Assembly (NCBI GenBank): GCA_022800215.1
Contig: JAAWPV010000002.1
Coordinates: 1 to 64,000 of the forward strand
Direction: 5' to 3'
Length of the DNA: 64,000 bases
DNA from: Oscillospiraceae bacterium
GTDB taxonomy: Bacteria > Bacillota > Clostridia > Oscillospirales > Oscillospiraceae
Program-made: the position numbers and the translations under genes
The notes under the pieces: generated by a model
What the model was told of the DNA's origin: nothing
The model's database searches: none
What the model saw: the letters and a program-made list of their open reading frames with translations, nothing else
In this document: in pieces, positions 1 to 8,974 of the stretch
Position numbering within the stretch: the first letter of the stretch is position 1
Layout: the number at the start of each line of letters is the position of its first letter

Positions 1-267
<267 letters not shown>

Positions 268-292
268 TTCGTTCCCCTTTCTTTGATTGAAA

Positions 293-327
293 AGAGGACT
301 GAGCTGATGCTCAGTCCTCTTTTTTTG
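293..327 (+). terminator. Intrinsic terminator after tuf
   Basis: Perfect 12-bp stem AGAGGACTGAGC / GCTCAGTCCTCT (293-304 and 309-320) with a TGAT loop, followed by seven or more T. This is a textbook Rho-independent terminator ending the tuf transcript. Confidence 0.95.
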
Positions 328-470
328 TGCCCGTTTTCTGTTTTAGCCCTGTTTCAGTTGTATTTTTTCCTCCACCATATTAAGATTTTGTTACAAATTT
401 TCCTTGGATGTATTGCTTCATGCAACACGAGGGGGTGTTGCGACTATGATTGGGAGAGCTTTTCCCGCCC

Positions 471-499
471 TTGCTCTGACCTTCCATCCGTGGTACAAT
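471..499 (+). promoter_or_regulatory. Sigma-A promoter for the MscS-family gene
   Basis: TTGCTC (471-476), 17-bp spacer, TACAAT (494-499). A 7-bp hairpin GCAACAC / GTGTTGC (422-428 / 435-441) lies just upstream. Predicted from the match to consensus only. Confidence 0.55.
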
Positions 500-554
500 A
501 GAAACAAGCACCGCCCTTCCGGCGGAGAGAAATACATTGCTTGAGGTGATAGCT

Positions 555-1397
555 ATGGCCACTGTGCCTACCGTCGATCCCGGCGCCACCCAGGAGACCA
601 TCGACATCATTCAGGAGACTGTCAAGGGCTTCTCCTGGCAGAACACCGCCGTCCTGATAGGCCTGATTGTGGCCTCTGTGGCTGCCATCCGTATCCTTCT
701 GACCCTTATAGACCGGGCCATGGAGCGGACCAACATGGACCGGGGGGTCCGCTCCTTCCTCCGCTCGGGCCTGAAGGTGATCCTGTCCATCGTGGCCATC
801 TGCATCCTGCTGGGCTACCTGGGGGTGCCCATGACCAGCCTGGTGGCCCTTCTCAGCGTCCTGGGCCTGGCTGTTTCCCTGGCGGTCCAGGGGATGCTTT
901 CCAACCTGGCGGGGGGCATTATGCTCCTCACTGCCCACCCCTTTTCCGCCGGGGACTTTGTGGAGGCCGGCGGCACCAGCGGTACGGTGGTGGAGGTGGG
1001 CCTTGTCTATACCAAGCTTACCACCCCGGACAATAAGGTCATCCACATCCCCAACGGCGACATTTCCGGCAAAACCATCGTCAACTACTCCGCCAACGAC
1101 AAGCGCCGGGTGGAGCTGAAGTTCTCGGTGTCCTATGACGCTAAGCCCGGGACGGTGAAGGACTGCATCACTCGCACAGTGGGGGAGCACCCTCTGACCC
1201 TGCCTACGCCGGAGCCCTTCATCCGCGTCAGCGGCTACGGCAGCAGCTCGGTGGAGTACACTCTGCGCTGTTGGTGTGCCACTGGAGACTATTGGGATGT
1301 GTACTTCGACCTTCTGGAGCAGGTCAAGTCCGCCTTCGACGCGGCCGGTGTGGAGATGACCTACGACCACCTCAACGTCCACATGGTGGAAAAGTAA
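555..1397 (+). CDS. MscS-family small-conductance mechanosensitive channel
   Basis: A 280-residue membrane channel that opens under membrane tension to release solutes during hypo-osmotic shock. Two N-terminal membrane helices (about residues 33-52 and 72-93) precede the pore helix with its Gly/Ala-rich face (LVALLSVLGLAVSLAVQGML) and the beta domain (FSAGDFVEAGG, then TPDNKVIHIPNGDI), the order of MscS. ATG 555 is preferred because GAGGTGAT (543-550) precedes it; an in-frame TTG at 537 has no such site. It stands alone between its promoter and the next gene. Confidence 0.93.
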   Translation: MATVPTVDPGATQETIDIIQETVKGFSWQNTAVLIGLIVASVAAIRILLTLIDRAMERTNMDRGVRSFLRSGLKVILSIVAICILLGYLGVPMTSLVALLSVLGLAVSLAVQGMLSNLAGGIMLLTAHPFSAGDFVEAGGTSGTVVEVGLVYTKLTTPDNKVIHIPNGDISGKTIVNYSANDKRRVELKFSVSYDAKPGTVKDCITRTVGEHPLTLPTPEPFIRVSGYGSSSVEYTLRCWCATGDYWDVYFDLLEQVKSAFDAAGVEMTYDHLNVHMVEK

Positions 1398-1459
1398 GCC
1401 CTTCTCTCCATCCAGCCAAGATCAAAACCCAAAACAACACAGGTGAAAGGAGTGTCACC

Positions 1460-2017
1460 ATGGGCGAACACGAATACAGACTTGTGGGCAAAGGCCTGCG
1501 CCTCGTCTATCGGGGCGAGATCATCCGGATCGCGTTCAGCCTGATGATGTTCCTTCTGGAGACATTCTATCTGCCCCTTCTTGGATTTCTCGGAGCGCTC
1601 GGGGCCGCGGTGGGCGGCTTGATGGCCCTTGAAGGTCTGAATAAAGCAGGTGATGCCCATGAAAACTACCGTGCCGCTCTGACTCTGCTTCTTACGGAGC
1701 GTGTCTTTGCCATCGTAAGCTATGTGGCCGGGACCAGCCCCGTTGCCACGGTGCTGACGTTGCTCAACAGCCTTTTCTATGTCCTCGCCATCTATTTTAT
1801 CTGTCAAACCAGCGGTATGCTTCTCTGGGAGAAAGGGGAGGAGAAGTTGGCCCGCCGGGCGGGGGAGCTTTGGAAGGTGACCCTGCTCTGCCGGACGGCG
1901 GAGACGGCCTTGTTTGCCCATGAGGGCCTTACCTTTGTGCTCTCCCTCGTCTCTCTGGTGGTACTGTTCCTGCGCCTTGGCTTCTATATGAAAGCCTGCC
2001 GTGTCCTGATGGAATAA
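1460..2017 (+). CDS. Integral membrane protein of unknown function
   Basis: A 185-residue hydrophobic protein I do not recognise. Several probable membrane segments are visible (around residues 20-45, 65-100 and 150-175), separated by charged stretches such as WEKGEEKLARRAGE. The start at ATG 1460 follows GAAAGGAG (1445-1452); an upstream in-frame extension would overlap the channel gene and has no ribosome binding site. It is 62 bases after the MscS-family gene with no terminator between, so the two may be co-transcribed. Confidence 0.7.
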   Translation: MGEHEYRLVGKGLRLVYRGEIIRIAFSLMMFLLETFYLPLLGFLGALGAAVGGLMALEGLNKAGDAHENYRAALTLLLTERVFAIVSYVAGTSPVATVLTLLNSLFYVLAIYFICQTSGMLLWEKGEEKLARRAGELWKVTLLCRTAETALFAHEGLTFVLSLVSLVVLFLRLGFYMKACRVLME

Positions 2018-2051
2018 GGGCGGCCCCTCACACCAGGACCACCCCCATGGT

Positions 2052-2522
2052 TCACTCGGGCATGGCAAGCCCGTGAAGGAAGCTGCTCCCCATGACCTCC
2101 CCGCCGATGACGGTGTTTTTATAGAGGATGAGATGGGCGATGACGCCCTCCTCCCCGGTGGGATAGTTCATCACCTCATAGGTGTACCGCTTCACTCGTT
2201 TCCCGGCGTATTTGGTGAGGTCGAAGCCCTGCCCCGACTGAAGGGCCAGATACTCCGTATAGCTCTCGTCAAACTCCTTGGGCATCTGGAGCTCCTCCAC
2301 CATCACCGCCTCGGGCCCTACCTGCCAGCCCCACTCCTGAAGGTAGGCCACCCGGTCCTCCTCAGTCTTGATCCCCTTAGGGCTCGCTGCGGCGGGAGCC
2401 GAAGCCTCCTGCCCCGCCCGGGCCGCCACCGCGAAGGCGGAGGCGCAGAGGACCACCGCGGCGGCAAAGACCGCCGCCACCTTTTTTCGATTGATCTTTG
2501 CCGTCCAGATAAACACATTCAT
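2052..2522 (-). CDS. Secreted or membrane-anchored DUF4830-like protein
   Basis: A 156-residue protein with an N-terminal hydrophobic segment (about residues 13-34) and a soluble domain whose motifs DRVAYLQEWGW, MPKEFDESYTEY, GQGFDLTKYAGKRVKRYTYEV resemble the DUF4830 family of Clostridia. Function is unknown. ATG at 2522 is chosen because the hydrophobic segment follows at normal distance; an extension to 2570 is possible. It is the only - strand gene among its neighbours and is divergent from the pseudouridine synthase at 2603. Confidence 0.72.
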   Translation of the reverse strand: MNVFIWTAKINRKKVAAVFAAAVVLCASAFAVAARAGQEASAPAAASPKGIKTEEDRVAYLQEWGWQVGPEAVMVEELQMPKEFDESYTEYLALQSGQGFDLTKYAGKRVKRYTYEVMNYPTGEEGVIAHLILYKNTVIGGEVMGSSFLHGLAMPE

Positions 2523-2602
2523 CGCCCCTTTTCGGTTTTGTTCTATGTCTATGGGAAGAGGGCTTGTCACATTCCGAAATTTGCAGGAGAAGGAGGGAAA
2601 AC

Positions 2603-3316
2603 ATGGAGCGCCTGGATAAGATTATCGCCGCCACCGGCCGCTGGTCCCGGAGAGAGGCGGCCCAGCTCATCCGTACCGGCCGGGTCACGGTGGACGGTGC
2701 CGTGGTGACTGAACGGGAGGCGAAGTTTTCCTCCGAAGCTGCCTTTGTGGTGGACGGCATTCCCATCTCCGGCGAGAAATACACCTACCTGATGCTCCAT
2801 AAGCCCCCCGGCCTGGTGTCCGCCACTGACGACCCCCGGCAGCCCACCGTCCTCTCTCTGCTGCCGGAGCACCTGCAAAGGATCGACCTCTTCCCGGCGG
2901 GGCGGCTGGATAAGGATACGGTGGGCCTTCTTCTTTTGACCAACGACGGCCCTCTGGCCCACGCTCTTCTTTCTCCCGCCCACCATGTGGACAAACGGTA
3001 TCTGGTCCGGGTGGAGGGGGTGCTTGATGAGGCTGATGCAGCCGCTTTCCGCTCCGGCATGATCCTTCCCGATGGCCTTCACTGTCTGCCCGCTGGGTTG
3101 GAGATCCTGGCCCCCGATGAGGCCCTTATCACCCTTCACGAGGGCAAGTACCACCAAATCAAGCGAATGTGCGAAGCACGGGGAAAGCCGGTCACATTTT
3201 TGAAGCGGCTCACTTTCGGCCCTCTCAGCCTGGACGAGTCTCTGGAGCCCGGTCGGTGGCGGCCCCTGACAGAGGCGGAGCTGACAGCCCTGAAGAGGGC
3301 AGGCTCTACAGGATGA
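2603..3316 (+). CDS. RsuA/RluB-family rRNA pseudouridine synthase
   Basis: A 237-residue enzyme that isomerises specific uridines of rRNA to pseudouridine. An S4 RNA-binding domain (about residues 1-50) is followed by the catalytic domain; the active-site aspartate is D103 in AGRLDKDTVGLLLLTNDG. HKPPGLVSATDDP and HHVDKRYLV are closer to RsuA (16S rRNA) than to RluB, but the exact target base cannot be told. Start ATG 2603 follows AGGAGG (2591-2596). No near neighbour shares its pathway. Confidence 0.93.
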   Translation: MERLDKIIAATGRWSRREAAQLIRTGRVTVDGAVVTEREAKFSSEAAFVVDGIPISGEKYTYLMLHKPPGLVSATDDPRQPTVLSLLPEHLQRIDLFPAGRLDKDTVGLLLLTNDGPLAHALLSPAHHVDKRYLVRVEGVLDEADAAAFRSGMILPDGLHCLPAGLEILAPDEALITLHEGKYHQIKRMCEARGKPVTFLKRLTFGPLSLDESLEPGRWRPLTEAELTALKRAGSTG

Positions 3317-3358
3317 AACTTCCTTCGTCAATATCCACAAAAACTTTGTCATTTCCTA

Positions 3359-3387
3359 TTGAAAAAGGAGAAAAAAGCCGTTATAAT
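3359..3387 (+). promoter_or_regulatory. Sigma-A promoter for the PucR-type regulator
   Basis: TTGAAA (3359-3364), 17-bp spacer, perfect TATAAT (3382-3387), 75 bases before the start codon at 3462. One of the best promoter matches in the window. Confidence 0.75.
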
Positions 3388-3461
3388 AAAATAGATATAA
3401 AACTGTGAAATGCCAAGCAAAATTTCCACCCCATCGGGGAATATGGTGAGGAGGCGTTCAA

Positions 3462-4553
3462 ATGCCCAACAGGATTTTTCAAAATGTTGTGTTGCAGATG
3501 CAGGAGGGGGCAGAGCGGACGATAGGTGTCATTGACGGGGAAGGTACTGTGGTGGCCTGCGACGATTTCTCTCTCATTGGAGAACGCTGGAACGATGCGG
3601 TGGGTCCCATCAATGCGGCGGAGGGCGGCATTGTCTGCCTGGATGGCCGTATGTTTAAGGCTCTTAATAGCTGGGGCGTTCAATTCGATTATGCCACCTT
3701 TGTGATAGGTGAGGACGATTTGGCCCGGACACTTTGCTCTATGGCCACGGTGGCCTTTAACGGGGCCAAACAGAGCTATGAGGAAAAGCATGACAAGGGC
3801 ACTTTTGTCAAGAACATTATCTCTGACAATATTATGCTGGGGGACATCTACGTCCAGGCTAAGGAGCTTCATTTTGAAGGGGAGGTCTCCCGTGGGGTTC
3901 TTCTGGTGCGTCAGGACGAGCCCACTGACCCTACCCTGGTGGACCTTTTGGGGGCTATGTTCCCCGACAAGCAGAACGACTTTGTCCTCTCGGTCAACGA
4001 TTCCGACGTAGCTGTCATCAAGCAGCTGCCCGAAGGCAGCGACGGCAAGCGGCTGGAAAAGCTGGCCCACCAGATAGAGGATAACCTTTCCGGTGAACTG
4101 GGCAATAAGATCGTCATCGGCATCGGCACCGTGGTCACCAATATCCGGGATCTGGCCCGTGCCTATAAGGAGGCCCAGCTTGCCATTGAGGTGGGCAAGG
4201 TCTTTGAGACCGAGCAGACCATTGTCAACTACGACAGTCTGGGTATCGGCCGGCTCATCTATCAGCTGCCTACCACCCTGTGCGAAATGTTCCTCAGGGA
4301 GGTCTTCAAAAAGAACCCCATTGACGCACTGGACTCGGAGACGCTTTTTACCATCAACAAGTTTTTTGAAAACAATCTGAATGTGTCCGAGACTGCCCGG
4401 AAGCTCTTCGTCCACCGGAACACTCTGGTCTACCGGCTGGATAAGATCAAGAAGCTCACCGGTCTGGACCTGCGGGAGTTTGACGACGCCATCACCTTCA
4501 AGGTGGCTCTCATGGTCAAGAAATACCTGGTTTCCCGGGGGATCGAAGGCTGA
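3462..4553 (+). CDS. PucR/CdaR-family helix-turn-helix regulator
   Basis: A 363-residue transcriptional regulator. The C-terminal segment (about residues 300-350: NKFFENNLNVSETA, RKLFVHRNTLVYRLDKI, KKLTGLDL) is the HTH of the PucR/CdaR group, which in relatives controls purine or sugar-diacid use. The middle GGDEF-like portion (VVIGIGTVVTNIRDLARAYKEA, about residue 220) is also typical. The N-terminal sensory part is not recognisable, so the signal is unknown. Start ATG 3462 follows a GAGGAGG site. It lies just upstream of ftsE but is separated by a strong hairpin, so co-regulation is uncertain. Confidence 0.85.
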   Translation: MPNRIFQNVVLQMQEGAERTIGVIDGEGTVVACDDFSLIGERWNDAVGPINAAEGGIVCLDGRMFKALNSWGVQFDYATFVIGEDDLARTLCSMATVAFNGAKQSYEEKHDKGTFVKNIISDNIMLGDIYVQAKELHFEGEVSRGVLLVRQDEPTDPTLVDLLGAMFPDKQNDFVLSVNDSDVAVIKQLPEGSDGKRLEKLAHQIEDNLSGELGNKIVIGIGTVVTNIRDLARAYKEAQLAIEVGKVFETEQTIVNYDSLGIGRLIYQLPTTLCEMFLREVFKKNPIDALDSETLFTINKFFENNLNVSETARKLFVHRNTLVYRLDKIKKLTGLDLREFDDAITFKVALMVKKYLVSRGIEG

Positions 4554-4578
4554 CTGGGGCTTATCAATAAGCAGAACG

Positions 4579-4619
4579 CGATTGACAATCAGACACGTAT
4601 TCTGTCTGATTGTCAATCG
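4579..4619. repeat. Perfect 17-bp inverted repeat before ftsE
   Basis: Left arm 4579-4595, right arm 4603-4619, loop CGTATTC. Every one of 17 base pairs matches. No T-run follows on either strand, so it is not a normal intrinsic terminator. It separates the regulator from ftsE (18 bases from its ATG) and could be a transcript-processing site, an operator or a small repeat. The left arm contains TTGACA (4582-4587). Confidence 0.8.
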
Positions 4620-4637
4620 TCTTAATGAGGTTGAGAC

Positions 4638-5330
4638 ATGATTCGTTTTCTGGATATTCAAAAAACCTATGACAACGGCACCAAGGCCCTCAAGGGGGTG
4701 AACCTCCGCATCGACGACGGAGAGTTTGCCTTCCTGGTGGGCCCTTCCGGCTCGGGCAAATCCACCATCATCAAGCTCATCACCGGGGAGGTGGAGCCCT
4801 CCGGCGGCCGGCTCATGGTCAACGGCTACAACCTGAACAGCATCCGGCTCAAGCAGCTTCCCTATATGCGCCGGACCCTGGGGGTCATTTTTCAGGACTT
4901 CCGCCTCATCGACAAGAAAACTGTGAAGGAGAATCTGGAGTTTGCCATGCGGGCGGTGGGGGCTTCCCCCCGGGAGATCCGTAAGCGGATTCCCTATGTG
5001 CTGGACCTGGTGGGCCTTGCCCGGAAGGAGGACCGCTACCCCACCCAGCTTTCCGGCGGTGAGCAGCAGCGTGTGGCCATTGCCCGGGCGTTGGTGAACA
5101 ACCCGAAAATGATCATAGCCGACGAGCCTACGGGCAACCTGGACCCAGGGCGTTCTTTGGAGATCATGATGCTGCTGGAGAAGATCAACGAGCTGGGAAC
5201 CACCATGCTGGTGGTGACCCATGAAAAGGAACTGGTGAACCGCTTCTCCAAGCGGGTCATTGCCATTGAAAACGGCCGTATTATCAGTGATGAGACAGGC
5301 GGGTACTATAAAAATGAAGAAATCATATAA
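4638..5330 (+). CDS. ftsE: Cell division ATP-binding protein FtsE
   Basis: A 230-residue ABC ATPase that works with FtsX at the division site to drive a cell-wall hydrolase. Walker A GPSGSGKST is at residues 35-43, the Q-loop is in IFQDFRL, the signature LSGGEQQRVAIARAL and Walker B MIIADEPTG follow, then the switch histidine in VVTHE. Length is normal for FtsE. Start ATG 4638 is preceded by GAGG (4627-4630). It overlaps ftsX by 17 bases, the usual tight coupling. Confidence 0.97.
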   Translation: MIRFLDIQKTYDNGTKALKGVNLRIDDGEFAFLVGPSGSGKSTIIKLITGEVEPSGGRLMVNGYNLNSIRLKQLPYMRRTLGVIFQDFRLIDKKTVKENLEFAMRAVGASPREIRKRIPYVLDLVGLARKEDRYPTQLSGGEQQRVAIARALVNNPKMIIADEPTGNLDPGRSLEIMMLLEKINELGTTMLVVTHEKELVNRFSKRVIAIENGRIISDETGGYYKNEEII

Positions 5331-6213
5331 TTTCGGGTACTACATGGCCGAGGGCTTCCACTCCATCTTTACCCACGGCCTCATGTCCTTCACCGCAGTC
5401 TTTATGATCGTAGCCTGCCTTCTCATCATGGGGTCCTTCTCCCTGGTGGCAGTCAATCTGGAGCAGGAGCTGGGCAAGCTGGAGCGGGAGAACGAGTTTC
5501 TGGCCTTTGTGGACGAAAGCTTCAGCCGGGAGGAGGCCATAGCCCTCCAGAACGTCATTGAGACCATCCCTAATGTCTCCCAGGTGAGCTTTACCACCAA
5601 GGAGGAGGCTCAGCAGAACTACGCGGAAAAGTACGCCAGCGACAAAAACGCCGCCCTCTACACTGAGCTTCCCCCCGAGGTTTTCCGGGACCGGTTCTCC
5701 GTTCACATGGAGGATCTGAGCCTTATGCAGCAGACCATCGACGCGGTGGAGGCGGTGGAGGGTATCAATGGTCACCAGGCCGCCCCTGAGATCGCCGAGG
5801 GTTTTCTCCTGGTCCGCAACGTGGCCACGGCGGTGGCCCTCATCCTCATCGCCATTCTGCTCCTCATCTCCATCTTCATCATTTATAACGCCATCAAGCT
5901 GGGCACCTTCACCAGAAGGGAGGAGATCTCCATCATGAAGATGTGCGGGGCCACCAACGGCTTTGTCCGGGCCCCCTTCGTGGTGGAGGGTATGCTCCTG
6001 GGCCTTACGGGGGCGGTGCTGGCCTTCTTCCTCCAGTGGGGGGTCTATACCCTCATCACAGGCGCCATTGATACGGGCCACACCATCCAGCTTCTGACGG
6101 TGGTCCCCTTTAAGGACATCTGGGTGCGGGTGCTGGGAGCTTTTGCCGGCATCGGCCTTCTGGTGGGCACCGGCGGCTCGGTGCTTGCCATCCGTAAGTT
6201 CCTTCAGGTATAA
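5314..6213 (+). CDS. ftsX: Cell division permease FtsX
   Basis: A 299-residue membrane partner of FtsE. One membrane helix near residues 22-45, an extracellular loop domain (to about residue 170) that in relatives binds the hydrolase or its activator, then three C-terminal helices with the intracellular motif TRREEISIMKMCGATNGFVR between them. The start at ATG 5314 lies inside the end of ftsE and begins MKKSYNFGYY, as FtsX proteins do. The M23 peptidase downstream at 6355 is the likely partner. Confidence 0.96.
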   Translation: MKKSYNFGYYMAEGFHSIFTHGLMSFTAVFMIVACLLIMGSFSLVAVNLEQELGKLERENEFLAFVDESFSREEAIALQNVIETIPNVSQVSFTTKEEAQQNYAEKYASDKNAALYTELPPEVFRDRFSVHMEDLSLMQQTIDAVEAVEGINGHQAAPEIAEGFLLVRNVATAVALILIAILLLISIFIIYNAIKLGTFTRREEISIMKMCGATNGFVRAPFVVEGMLLGLTGAVLAFFLQWGVYTLITGAIDTGHTIQLLTVVPFKDIWVRVLGAFAGIGLLVGTGGSVLAIRKFLQV

Positions 6214-6354
6214 TCTTCGCAGGCAGCCCTGCTGCGCATGGCTGCACGGCTGTCGCCGTTTCCGTACTGCGTGCGGCTGCTTGATTGACGGCGTCGTAAA
6301 AATGCCCTTGTAAGCAAGCATTTTTGCTTCCTTGTATGATCAGGAGGTTTCGTT

Positions 6355-7632
6355 GTGAAAACCAATCAAACACAGAAGAAACATCATAAACATATCGACT
6401 GGCGGCGGGTCTTTGTCACCGTCCTGGCCATCATTATGCTGCTGAGCCTGCTGCTGCCCCTTCTCAGCAGCGCCATGCTGAATGCCCATGCCGTCACCCA
6501 GTCGGAACTGAAAAACCAGATCTCCGGCCTGAAGGACGATGCCAGCGCCGCTGCGGAGCGGAAGAAGGAGCTGCAGCAGCAGCTTCAGGCTCTGGAGAAG
6601 GACGAGAAGAAGGCTATGGAGCGCCATGCCATTCTGGCCCAGCAGCTCAGCGAGCTGGAGGGCCAGATTGCCAACACCCAGGCTCAGATCGACACCTATG
6701 CCGCCCTCATTGCTGAGCAGGAGATCGCCCTTGCAGACGCCCAGGCGGCGGAAAACCAGGCCTATGAGCGCTTCTGTCAGCGGGCAAGGTCCATGGAGGA
6801 GTCGGGCACCATCTCCTACTGGTCGGTACTCTTCTCCGCCAGCGACTTTTCCGACCTTTTGGACCGGCTGGCCCTGGTGGATCAGATCATGGAGTACGAC
6901 AACACCGTGGTGGACACCCTGGCCGAGGCCAGGCAGCAGGTGGAGAACACCCTTGCCGAACTCAATGACTCCAAGAGCCAACTGGATGAGCAGATGGCGC
7001 AACTGGACCTTCAGCGGGTGGAGCAGTCGGCCAAGGTGGAGGAGGCCCAGTCCCTCATGGATGAGCTGAAGACCCAGGCCGACAAAGCCGAGGCCTTGGT
7101 GAAGGCCGAGGAGGCGGAGCAAGCCAAGATCGAGAAGGAGATCGCAAAGAAGGAGAAGGCTCTGGAGGAGCTCATTCGGGCGGCCAACTTCACCACCGGC
7201 TCAGGTTACGCCTACCCCTTGCCCAGCAACTATACCTACTTAAGCTCCCTCTTCGGTCCCCGGGAGCATCCCATCACCCACAAGTGGCATAACCACACCG
7301 GCATGGACATCCCCGCCGCCGGCGGCACCAAGGTCACTGCCGTCCAGGGGGGCGTGGTCATCACCTCCTCTTACGCCCCCAACTCATACGGGGAGTATGT
7401 AGTCATCTCCCACGGAAACGGCGTCACCACCCTCTATGCCCACATGCAGCGGGGAAGCCGGAAGGTGAAGGAGGGGGACATTGTCAGCCAGGGCCAGACC
7501 CTGGGCCTGGTGGGCTCCACCGGCTCCTCCACCGGCAACCACCTCCATCTGGAGTATAAGGTCAACGGGGTGCGGGAGGATCCCATGAAGCTGTTCCCCG
7601 CGGTCAAGTTCACCTCCTCCTGGTTCAAGTAA
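6355..7632 (+). CDS. Coiled-coil M23 murein peptidase, probable FtsEX partner
   Basis: A 425-residue exported cell-wall hydrolase. A membrane/signal segment (about residues 19-45) is followed by a long coiled coil (about 50-270, rich in Glu/Gln/Lys heptads) and a C-terminal LytM/M23 domain. Zinc ligands are intact: HTGMD (HxxxD) and HLHLEY (HxH), with HGNGVTTLYAHM between. EnvC of E. coli lost these residues and only activates amidases, so this protein is more likely itself an endopeptidase. GTG 6355 follows AGGAGGT (6342-6348). Its place after ftsEX suggests control by FtsEX. Confidence 0.92.
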   Translation: MKTNQTQKKHHKHIDWRRVFVTVLAIIMLLSLLLPLLSSAMLNAHAVTQSELKNQISGLKDDASAAAERKKELQQQLQALEKDEKKAMERHAILAQQLSELEGQIANTQAQIDTYAALIAEQEIALADAQAAENQAYERFCQRARSMEESGTISYWSVLFSASDFSDLLDRLALVDQIMEYDNTVVDTLAEARQQVENTLAELNDSKSQLDEQMAQLDLQRVEQSAKVEEAQSLMDELKTQADKAEALVKAEEAEQAKIEKEIAKKEKALEELIRAANFTTGSGYAYPLPSNYTYLSSLFGPREHPITHKWHNHTGMDIPAAGGTKVTAVQGGVVITSSYAPNSYGEYVVISHGNGVTTLYAHMQRGSRKVKEGDIVSQGQTLGLVGSTGSSTGNHLHLEYKVNGVREDPMKLFPAVKFTSSWFK

Positions 7633-7652
7633 GGAGGAAAACACAGATCCCC

Positions 7653-7679
7653 GCGGGCGGAGAGAGCCTCTCCGCCCGC
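7653..7679. terminator. GC-rich hairpin between the M23 peptidase and the S41 protease
   Basis: Perfect 12-bp stem GCGGGCGGAGAG / CTCTCCGCCCGC with an AGC loop. Only TCCTTC follows, so termination on the + strand would be weak or partial; it may act as an attenuator. Confidence 0.6.
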
Positions 7680-7702
7680 TCCTTCATGAAAGGAGGCTCA
7701 CC

Positions 7703-8869
7703 ATGAAACAGCGCCGCTATTCCGGCCTTCAAATGCTTCTGGCCGCCCTGGCCGGCGGGATGCTGGCCCTGGCCTCCGGCATCCTGGCCCTCTGGCTGGT
7801 GCTGGGGCCCCATGCCCTGTCTCTTCTCAGTGCCTGGGGCCTTGTCCGGGCGGAGTTCGTGGGGGACTACGATTCGGATACCGCCATTGACTCTGCCCTG
7901 GATGGCATGGTGAAGGGCCTGGGGGACCGGTGGAGCTACTACCTCACCGCCGAGGGCTACGCTTCCACCACCCAGCGCCGCAATAACGCCTATGTGGGCA
8001 TCGGTGTCACCGTGGACTATGTGGACGAGCGGGGGCTCCGGATCGTAGAGGTTCGGGAAGGGACGCCCGCCGGTGAAGCGGGACTTTTGCCCGGCGAGAT
8101 CATCACCGCCGTGGACGGGGCCAGCGTGGCCGGCGAGGCTCAGGAGACCGGTGCAGACCGCATTCAGGGGGAGGCGGGCACCGATGTGACGCTCACGCTC
8201 CTGAACGAAAACGAGGAGAGCCGGCAGGTGACCCTGACCCGGCAGCAGGTCCAGACCCCTTCGGTGTCGGAGGCTCAGCTTCTGGAGGGTGATGTGGGCT
8301 ATATCAAGCTGGATAATTTCTATTCCGGCAGCGCCCGGGAACTCTGCGACGCCGTGGACAGCCTGATGGACGAGGGGGCCTGCGGCTTCGTCTTTGACAT
8401 GAGAAACAACGGCGGCGGTTACGTCTCTGAGCTCACCGAGATGCTGGACCACCTGCTTCCCGAAGGGCCCATTTTTCGCTCCCAGACCAAAAGCGGGAAA
8501 GAGGAGGTCACATACTCGGATGAAAGCTGCGTGGACCTTCCCTTCGCCGTGCTGGTGAACGGGGATACCTACTCCGCCGCCGAGTTTTTTGCCGCCCAGC
8601 TCCAGGAGAGCGTGGGGGCGGCGGTGGTGGGGGAGTACACCTCGGGCAAGGGCTACTCCCAGCAAACCATCCTCCTGCCCCATGGGGGCGCGCTGAACAT
8701 CTCCACGGGGAAATATACCACCGGGGCGGGGGTGTCTCTCGTCGGCACCGGCCTGAATTTAGACGCGGAGGTCTCCCTCACCGAGGAGCAGAGGAGCGAC
8801 TTTCTTCTGGGTGCCCTGGACCTTTCCGAGGACCCTCAGTTTCAAAAGGCACTGGAATACCTGAAGTAA
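7703..8869 (+). CDS. S41-family carboxyl-terminal processing protease with PDZ domain
   Basis: A 388-residue protease, anchored outside the membrane by an N-terminal hydrophobic segment (about residues 9-36). A PDZ domain (about 90-175, with YVGIGVTVDY and GTPAGEAGLLPGEIITAVDG) precedes the catalytic core. The Ser-Lys pair is visible: the serine in NGDTYSAAEFFA and the lysine in YTSGKGYSQQT. Members trim C-termini of secreted or membrane proteins. ATG 7703 follows AAAGGAGG (7689-7696). Pairing with an M23 peptidase next door is common in Firmicutes. Confidence 0.93.
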   Translation: MKQRRYSGLQMLLAALAGGMLALASGILALWLVLGPHALSLLSAWGLVRAEFVGDYDSDTAIDSALDGMVKGLGDRWSYYLTAEGYASTTQRRNNAYVGIGVTVDYVDERGLRIVEVREGTPAGEAGLLPGEIITAVDGASVAGEAQETGADRIQGEAGTDVTLTLLNENEESRQVTLTRQQVQTPSVSEAQLLEGDVGYIKLDNFYSGSARELCDAVDSLMDEGACGFVFDMRNNGGGYVSELTEMLDHLLPEGPIFRSQTKSGKEEVTYSDESCVDLPFAVLVNGDTYSAAEFFAAQLQESVGAAVVGEYTSGKGYSQQTILLPHGGALNISTGKYTTGAGVSLVGTGLNLDAEVSLTEEQRSDFLLGALDLSEDPQFQKALEYLK

Positions 8870-8974
8870 GCTGCCCCGAAAGGGGAGAGGAGCCCCCCAA
8901 AAGAGTGCGTCTCCCCCTCGCTCTGCATGAAATGCCCTCCTTCCGCATACCATCCCCCGAAGGGGGAATGTCCC

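Noticed and set aside
3381..5222. A 613-codon - strand ORF opposite the PucR-type regulator and ftsE
   Set aside because: Shadow of two secure genes, with no ribosome binding site or known domain.
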